Assembly: GCF_019402645.1 (NCBI RefSeq)
Contig: NZ_VKKS01000001.1
Coordinates: 2,527,907-2,591,906, forward strand
Length of the DNA: 64,000 nucleotides
Direction of reading: 5' to 3'
Source of the DNA: Morganella morganii
GTDB lineage: Bacteria; Pseudomonadota; Gammaproteobacteria; Enterobacterales; Enterobacteriaceae
Shown: piece after piece, positions 58,943 to 64,000 of the stretch
How the letters are laid out: the number at the start of each line of letters is the position of its first letter
How positions within the stretch are numbered: the first letter of the stretch is position 1
Notes under the pieces: generated by a model
Seen by the model: only the letters and a program-made list of their open reading frames with translations
What the model was told of the DNA's origin: nothing
Database searches by the model: none
Translations under genes and position numbers: made by a program

Positions 58943-59830
58943 ATGCGGATTATTGAGACTGCGCTGATCCTGCGCAAAGAGATTGCCCGTCTGCGGACTG
59001 ACGGCAAACGTGTTGCGTTTATCCCGACGATGGGAAACCTGCACGAAGGCCACCTGGCACTGATAAAAGAAGCCCGTGCCCGGGCGGATATTATCGTGGT
59101 GTCTGTCTTTGTTAACCCGCTTCAGTTCCCGCTGGAAGATGATTTGCAGCGCTACCCGCGCACACTCCAGGCTGACTGTGAGAAACTGAGCAAAGCTCAG
59201 GTGGATCTGGTGTATGCGCCGGCGGTCAGTGATGTCTATCCTTACGGATTCACACACCAGACTCAGGTAATCGTACCGCCGCTGTTACATCAGTGTGATG
59301 AGCCGCATCAGCGTACCCGTCTGCGCGGCATCGCCACAGTGATGTGCAAACTGTTCAACCTGGTGCAGCCGGATATTGTTTTCTTCGGCACCAATGATCA
59401 TCCGCGTTTCCTGACGATCCGCCGTCTGATCCGTGATCTGAATTATGACATTGCACTGGCCGCCATTCCGACCGTCCGGGAAAAAACCGGGCTGGCACTC
59501 AGCTCCTGCAATACCTTGCTGAATAAAGAGGAAAAAGAGACGGCACCGCGTCTGTATCAGGTCATGCAGAGCCTGGCAGATATGATCCGTGAACGTCCCA
59601 GTGCCATTGCCGAAAGCCTGGATAATGCCCGTGATGATTTAAGCCGTGCCGGATTCCGGGATATCAGCCTGGAAATCTGTGATGCCGATGATCTGGAAGC
59701 CGTACGCGTTAACAGTGAAAAGGCCGTGATTCTGGCCTCCGCCCGGCTGGGGACTATCCGCCTGATAGACTGCCTGCATGTCAACATGCCGAACCCGGCT
59801 GGCAGTGAGGCATCCTCTCCGTCACTGTAA
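58943..59830 (+). CDS. panC: Degenerate pantothenate synthetase homologue PanC
   Basis: PanC would join pantoate and beta-alanine to pantothenate with ATP. The 295-residue product keeps TMGNLHEGH (His34, His37) and VNPLQF (Asn58, Gln61). Key catalytic residues are lost. The FGEKDFQQ segment reads FGTNDHPR, so Lys becomes Asn151 and Gln becomes Arg155. The SSRN segment reads SSCN, so Arg becomes Cys189. The pantoate loop RPGHFRG reads HQRTRLRG. These positions correspond to Lys160, Gln164 and Arg198 of the M. tuberculosis enzyme. The enzyme is probably inactive or changed. panB is missing between folK and panC. GGAG precedes the ATG. The C-terminus is extended and overlaps the next gene on the other strand by 50 bases. 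Confidence 0.75.
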   Translation: MRIIETALILRKEIARLRTDGKRVAFIPTMGNLHEGHLALIKEARARADIIVVSVFVNPLQFPLEDDLQRYPRTLQADCEKLSKAQVDLVYAPAVSDVYPYGFTHQTQVIVPPLLHQCDEPHQRTRLRGIATVMCKLFNLVQPDIVFFGTNDHPRFLTIRRLIRDLNYDIALAAIPTVREKTGLALSSCNTLLNKEEKETAPRLYQVMQSLADMIRERPSAIAESLDNARDDLSRAGFRDISLEICDADDLEAVRVNSEKAVILASARLGTIRLIDCLHVNMPNPAGSEASSPSL

Positions 59831-61154
59831 AATAGTCCTCAATCTGCCTGAAAAGCGCTGTTTCCGGCGTGCTGCTGTAATAATGCAGCCGGAACCAGGA
59901 CAGAAGCCCGTCATAGCGGGCTTTTGTCAGTTCCTGCTCTGCCTGATAATACTGATCCCGGGCATTTGCCACATCCGGCTGGCTGTTCTGCCCCGCCGCA
60001 TACCCTTTTTCCGCCGCTGTTACCTGTAACCGTGCCGCCGCCGCAGCCTGTTCCAGTGCGGCCAGTTGTACACCGCTGCGGCGGAACGCCTGATACTGAC
60101 GCGCCAGGTCACGCCGCAGTGTCTGCACCAGCGCATCCTGCTCATACTGTGCCTGCTGAATCTGAGCGGATGCCTTGCGCATTCCCGCCAGATCTTTTCC
60201 GCCACTGAACAGCGGGACAGAAAGATGGATCCCCGCACTGAGATTACGGTAACGCTGCCCCACAGTATCATTGCTGTCTGATTGGGTATCTGACCAGGCC
60301 GCAAAGAGCTGTGCTGACGGCATAAATGCGCCGCGCTGCACCTCTGCCGCCGCTTTTGACAGTGCAGTTTCATATTGTGCCGCTTTGATTTCCGGATGCA
60401 CGGTCAGCATCTTCTGCTCCTGAGCCGCATAATTATCATCCTTCAGTTGCGGCAGCCGGAAATTCCCCGGTTTCAGTGACGGAATGTCCTGTATCCGCAA
60501 ATGCGGCAGTCCGGTGAGATCAGATAATATAAGCAGTGCATTCAGGCTTTCCGCCTCTGTTTCTGCGATTTGTGCCTGACGCTGATGCAGGCGGGTGCGG
60601 GCAGATTCAACCTCCGTCACAGTCCCTTCCCCGAGCTGCAAAAGGCGCTGCGCTGCTGTCAGCTGTGAGGTATTCAGTTCCAGCCGGAGCCGGTCTGTTT
60701 TCTCTGTTTCCAGAGCACAGGCCAGATTCAGATAAGCAGAGACCAGCCGGTTCATCAACTCTGCCTGCTGTATCTGCAACCGGCTCTCTGCGGCAGTACC
60801 GCGTATCTGTGCAGTCCGGTACTGATGGTATGCCGTATAGTCAAACAGCGGCTGCGTCACCACCAGGTTGAGAGAGTGACTGCGGTAACGCCGCTGATCA
60901 GTTACCGGTGCCCGCTGTGTCAGCCGGTTATGCGGCGTATTCTGATAACTCAGCCCGGCTGACGGCAGAAGGTGTGATTTTCCGGCGGCAGCCTCCGCCT
61001 GTTCCGCTTCATGCACCTTACCCGCCGCGCGGAATGAGAGATCATTTTCCAGCGCGGATCGGCGGAGTTCAGACAGCGTCACGGCCTGCACACCGGCGGA
61101 CAACAAACACAGTAGTGCCGCACAAAAAATATTTACATAATGCACAGGGCTCAC
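59781..61154 (-). CDS. TolC-family outer-membrane factor of a type I secretion system
   Basis: A 457-residue outer-membrane channel precursor with a signal peptide (about residues 1-24, ending SAGVQA). Repeated helical segments of the TolC/PrtF/HasF type follow, with QPLFDYTAYHQYRTAQI near 92-108, LQLGEGTVTEVESARTRLHQ near 170 and the repeat VPLFSGGKDLAGMRKA near 310. It forms the exit duct for a substrate exported by the upstream ABC and HlyD components. It is the last gene of the operon and overlaps hlyD by 4 bases. Its 3' end overlaps panC by 50 bases convergently, giving an unusual tail TERMPHCQPGSAC. Confidence 0.85.
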   Translation of the reverse strand: MSPVHYVNIFCAALLCLLSAGVQAVTLSELRRSALENDLSFRAAGKVHEAEQAEAAAGKSHLLPSAGLSYQNTPHNRLTQRAPVTDQRRYRSHSLNLVVTQPLFDYTAYHQYRTAQIRGTAAESRLQIQQAELMNRLVSAYLNLACALETEKTDRLRLELNTSQLTAAQRLLQLGEGTVTEVESARTRLHQRQAQIAETEAESLNALLILSDLTGLPHLRIQDIPSLKPGNFRLPQLKDDNYAAQEQKMLTVHPEIKAAQYETALSKAAAEVQRGAFMPSAQLFAAWSDTQSDSNDTVGQRYRNLSAGIHLSVPLFSGGKDLAGMRKASAQIQQAQYEQDALVQTLRRDLARQYQAFRRSGVQLAALEQAAAAARLQVTAAEKGYAAGQNSQPDVANARDQYYQAEQELTKARYDGLLSWFRLHYYSSTPETALFRQIEDYFTVTERMPHCQPGSAC

Positions 61155-62458
61155 TCCTCTGTCAGCGCGAAAAAGAGCCGGTCAGTGACTGGCTTAAACA
61201 GATAACTGAGCAGTGACCGCTCCCCGGTGCGGATAAAAATCTCGGCGGGCATGCCGGGTTTGATCACCTGAGAAGCAGCTGTTTCCGGCACGGAGATCTG
61301 AATCTGATAGTAAGGTTCGCCGGTTGCCGGGTTTATAAGACGATCGGCGGATATCAGTGTCAGTTCGCCGCGCAGTTTGGGTGTCAGGTTCTGATTAAAT
61401 GCCGGAAACAGCAGGTCAGCGGGCTGACCGGGTGATACTTTATCTATCCACTGTGGTGATAATTTACCTTCAATAATCAGCGTCTGCTGTTCCGGTACCA
61501 CGGACATCAGCTTTTCTCCTGCTCTCACCACCCCGCCGGCTGTAAACACAGATAAGTCCATCACTGAGCCGGTCACCGGCGCAGTGATCTCATGCTGTTT
61601 CAGCCGGTCGTTCTCAATAACCTGTTGTTTTTTCAGTTCACTGCGCTGTACTGACAGACGTGACAACTCCTCGCGGATCCCGCTGTGAAAAGCGGCCCGC
61701 CGTTGTGTTATCTGCTCTGTCTGCGCGGCCCGTTCTTCCTCCGCACGGCTTATCTGTAACCGGGTATCATCCGCCTGATTACGCAGCGCCGCACTTTCCC
61801 GACGGATCTCCTGATAGCGGTGACGCGGCAGATATCCCTCATCTGCCAGTGATTTCATGTTTGCGGCTTGTGACATCAGGCTTTCCGACTGCTGAGTGGT
61901 ACTGCGGACAATATCCCGCAGGGTGATAAGCCGCCGCGTCAGGCCGTCAACAGTGACCCGGCGTGCCTGAAGATCACTCTCCAGCTCAAGCCGGCGGTCA
62001 GTAAGCAGTTCATTTTGTGCCTGCAACTGTGCCCGGCCATAAGCGGGCGGCGCATAAAATGTATCATCCGCCGCCGGTATAAATGCCGGTTCGCCGCGCA
62101 GCTCTGCCTCCAGGCGCCGCTGTATGATCAGTGTGCTATCCAGTTGCTCTGCCAGTGACACCGTCTGAGCCTGAGCCTGCACCGGGCGCAACTGCACCAG
62201 TACCTGATCTTTTTCCGCCCGCTGGCCATTTTGCACATAAATCTCAGAAATCACGCCATCCGCCGGTGACTGCACCTGCTTGATATTACCGGTAATCACG
62301 ACGGTTCCTGATGCGGCAACCCCCTGATCCAGCGGCGCAAATCCCGCCCACAGCAGAAAACCGGCAAGACCGGCGGCAATGACATAACACCCCGTCCGCT
62401 GATACCCGCCTGTGGCTGTTTTTACACCCGGCTCCCCGGATAACCGTTTAGTTATCAT
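61151..62458 (-). CDS. HlyD-family membrane fusion protein of a type I secretion system
   Basis: A 435-residue adaptor with a short cytoplasmic N-terminus, one transmembrane helix (CYVIAAGLAGFLLWAGFAPLD near residues 25-45) and a periplasmic part. The biotinyl-lipoyl-like segment carries GNIKQVQSPADGVISEIYV near 58-76, and long coiled coils occupy about 100-290. A C-terminal beta domain ends with PGMPAEIFIRTGERSLLSYLFKP. It bridges the ABC transporter to the TolC-like porin. The ATG at 62458 overlaps the ABC gene end by 11 bases; a start at 62512 would lie deeper in the ABC gene and lacks family similarity. Confidence 0.88.
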   Translation of the reverse strand: MITKRLSGEPGVKTATGGYQRTGCYVIAAGLAGFLLWAGFAPLDQGVAASGTVVITGNIKQVQSPADGVISEIYVQNGQRAEKDQVLVQLRPVQAQAQTVSLAEQLDSTLIIQRRLEAELRGEPAFIPAADDTFYAPPAYGRAQLQAQNELLTDRRLELESDLQARRVTVDGLTRRLITLRDIVRSTTQQSESLMSQAANMKSLADEGYLPRHRYQEIRRESAALRNQADDTRLQISRAEEERAAQTEQITQRRAAFHSGIREELSRLSVQRSELKKQQVIENDRLKQHEITAPVTGSVMDLSVFTAGGVVRAGEKLMSVVPEQQTLIIEGKLSPQWIDKVSPGQPADLLFPAFNQNLTPKLRGELTLISADRLINPATGEPYYQIQISVPETAASQVIKPGMPAEIFIRTGERSLLSYLFKPVTDRLFFALTEE

Positions 62459-64000
62459 TATTTTTACCAGCCTGATTATTAAGCGTTTCAATGACCTTCT
62501 CCGTACGGCCAAAAAGCTGCATCCGCCCGCCGGACAACAACAGCAGTTTGTCTGTCACGGACAGCAGCGGTTTATGGTGAGTAATAAGAACAATTGTTTT
62601 TCTCTGTGCTTTCAGTATGTTAATGGCTGATATCAGCGCACTGAGCCCCGCATCATCGAGTGCGGCATTGGGTTCATCCAGGATGATCAGTGCCGGTGAG
62701 CCATACAACGCCCTGGCCAGCGCGATCCGCTGCCGCTGGCCGCCGGAAAGCCCGGTACCGTCTGCACCGGTCAGCGTTTCATAGCCCTGCGGCAATTGCA
62801 GAATCAACTCATGCACCTGCGCCAGTTGTGCCGCACGGATAATATTGTCTGCATCAGCATCCGGCTCAAAACGGGCAATATTATCGGCAATCGTGCCGGG
62901 AAAAAGCGCAATTTCCTGGGGAAGATAGCCGGTATATTTTCCGGAACAGGTTTTATCCTGCTGACAGAGATCCGCTCCGTCCAGCCGGACAGCACCACGC
63001 ATGGCGGGCCACAACCCGGCGAGCAGTTTCGCCAGTGCCGATTTCCCGGCCCCGGACGGACCGATGATCCCCAGCACCTCTCCCGGTGCGAGACTGAAAT
63101 GCAGATTGTGCAACAGCGGCGTGTCACAACCCGGATACCCCGCCTGCATCACCGAGACGGACAAATTACCCGCCGGAACCGGCAGAGCCAGCTTCTGTGC
63201 CGGCTGCGGATGAGCCGCCAGCAGCGCGGTGAGCCGCTGATACGCCAGCCTGCTCTCTTTGGCACTTTTCCACACCCCGGTGACCTGTTCAACCGGTGAC
63301 AATGCACGCCCCAGCAGAATCGACCCGGCAATCATCATGCCGGGCGAAATGGTATTATCCAGCGCCAGCCAGCCGCCCAGCCCCAGCATCAGGGATTGCA
63401 GGATCAGGCGGGCTGTTTTGGTGATTGCCATGATTTTTGCTGAATAATCACTGGCTTGTGTCTGTTCATTCAGGCTGTCGCAGTGCCGGTTCAGCCAGCG
63501 CCGGCGCAGATGCTGCTGCATTCCCATCGCCTCTGCCGGCTCCGTATGGGCAAAATGGCTGCTCTGCATACCCTGTGCGGCGGCGGAAGAGCGGTTTGCC
63601 GCTGTCAGCGGCGGCCCAGAAAGCCGTTCATTGATCAGAGCGAGCACAATCAGCACGGCTGCGCCGCCACAGGCAAACACACCCAGCCACGGGTTAAACA
63701 GCGCGATCACCAGCAGATAAAGCGGGAACCAGGGCAGATCGAGAAAGGCAAAAATACCGTTACCGGTTATAAAACGACGCAGGATCATCAGATCGGTCTG
63801 CGCCTGCTGAGGCAGATGATCCGGCGTACGATGCAGTTTTGCCTGAAACGCGGCATCATAAACACGGGTATTGAGCGCCAGATCGAACTGATTACTCATG
63901 CGGATCACCAGCATATTACGCAGATAATCGAGACCACCGGTCAGTGTCAGTAATCCGGCCATCATCAGCGTCAGCATCAGCAGCGTCATTTCATTGCCGG
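62448..64000 (-). CDS. Type I secretion ABC transporter ATPase (5' end beyond window)
   Basis: The window shows 517 codons of a PrtD/HasD/LipB-type exporter; the frame is open through the right edge, so the N-terminus is missing. A membrane domain (about the first 290 visible residues) includes FLDLPWFPLYLLVIALF. The nucleotide-binding domain has Walker A GPSGAGKS near visible residue 320, a Q-loop LPQEIALF, the signature LSGGQRQR, and Walker B LIILDEPNAALD. Such exporters usually serve metalloproteases, lipases or haemophores carrying a C-terminal secretion signal. The substrate gene is probably upstream, outside the window. It overlaps hlyD by 11 bases. Confidence 0.88.
   Translation of the reverse strand, partial: GNEMTLLMLTLMMAGLLTLTGGLDYLRNMLVIRMSNQFDLALNTRVYDAAFQAKLHRTPDHLPQQAQTDLMILRRFITGNGIFAFLDLPWFPLYLLVIALFNPWLGVFACGGAAVLIVLALINERLSGPPLTAANRSSAAAQGMQSSHFAHTEPAEAMGMQQHLRRRWLNRHCDSLNEQTQASDYSAKIMAITKTARLILQSLMLGLGGWLALDNTISPGMMIAGSILLGRALSPVEQVTGVWKSAKESRLAYQRLTALLAAHPQPAQKLALPVPAGNLSVSVMQAGYPGCDTPLLHNLHFSLAPGEVLGIIGPSGAGKSALAKLLAGLWPAMRGAVRLDGADLCQQDKTCSGKYTGYLPQEIALFPGTIADNIARFEPDADADNIIRAAQLAQVHELILQLPQGYETLTGADGTGLSGGQRQRIALARALYGSPALIILDEPNAALDDAGLSALISAINILKAQRKTIVLITHHKPLLSVTDKLLLLSGGRMQLFGRTEKVIETLNNQAGKNNDN

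Overview
The window looks like chromosomal DNA of a moderately GC-rich member of the Morganellaceae, most probably Morganella (inference). Nearly every housekeeping protein aligns end to end with its enterobacterial counterpart, and several E. coli-type neighbourhoods are kept: fbaA-pgk-epd-tktA, dnaQ/rnhA/yafS/gloB/mltD, eno-pyrG-mazG-relA-rlmD, dgt/mtnN-btuF and hrpB/sfsA-dksA-gluQ-pcnB-folK. The loss of panB with a decayed panC fits the pantothenate requirement recorded for Morganella morganii. No rRNA, CRISPR array, insertion sequence or phage was seen.

Layout. 1-5470 is an accessory operon on the + strand. It encodes the biosynthetic module linked to tellurite/Ter stress systems (ATP-grasp remnant, PRTase/TRSP, HAD phosphatase, StiP/Pelota protein, HpcH-type lyase) and ends with terW and a terminator. 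The ter structural genes presumably lie off the left edge. 5480-11160 carries glycolysis and pentose-phosphate genes on the - strand. 11496-19461 holds an NCS2 permease, tRNA-Asp, a small YkgJ-like protein, dnaQ, rnhA, yafS, gloB, mltD and a DASS anion transporter. 19795-27486 is the eno-pyrG-mazG-relA-rlmD block. 27873-33634 holds an orphan GCS2-like ligase, dgt, mtnN-btuF and a solitary DarG-like macrodomain protein.

33684-39741 is an anaerobic respiratory operon (- strand): a radical SAM protein, a TorD/DmsD chaperone and a DmsABC-type molybdoenzyme. Then come erpA, hemL, a small secreted protein lacking a normal start codon, and an AraC-family regulator. 44570-49166 is fdnGHI, with an in-frame UGA selenocysteine codon, a SECIS hairpin and a perfect FNR box upstream. 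These two operons suggest formate-driven anaerobic respiration.

49282-59830 carries mrcB, hrpB, sfsA, dksA, gluQ, pcnB (AUU start), folK and the degenerate panC. The right edge (59781-64000) is a type I secretion operon in the order ABC ATPase, HlyD adaptor, TolC-like porin, on the - strand. Its ATPase is cut by the window edge and its substrate gene is not visible.

The most interesting points are the radical SAM gene inside a DmsABC operon, the internally deleted ATP-grasp gene in the Ter module, the panB loss with a PanC lacking catalytic residues, the DarG-like macrodomain without a DarT, and the conserved AUU start of pcnB. Family lengths, E. coli comparisons and motif assignments are from memory; no database search was run.
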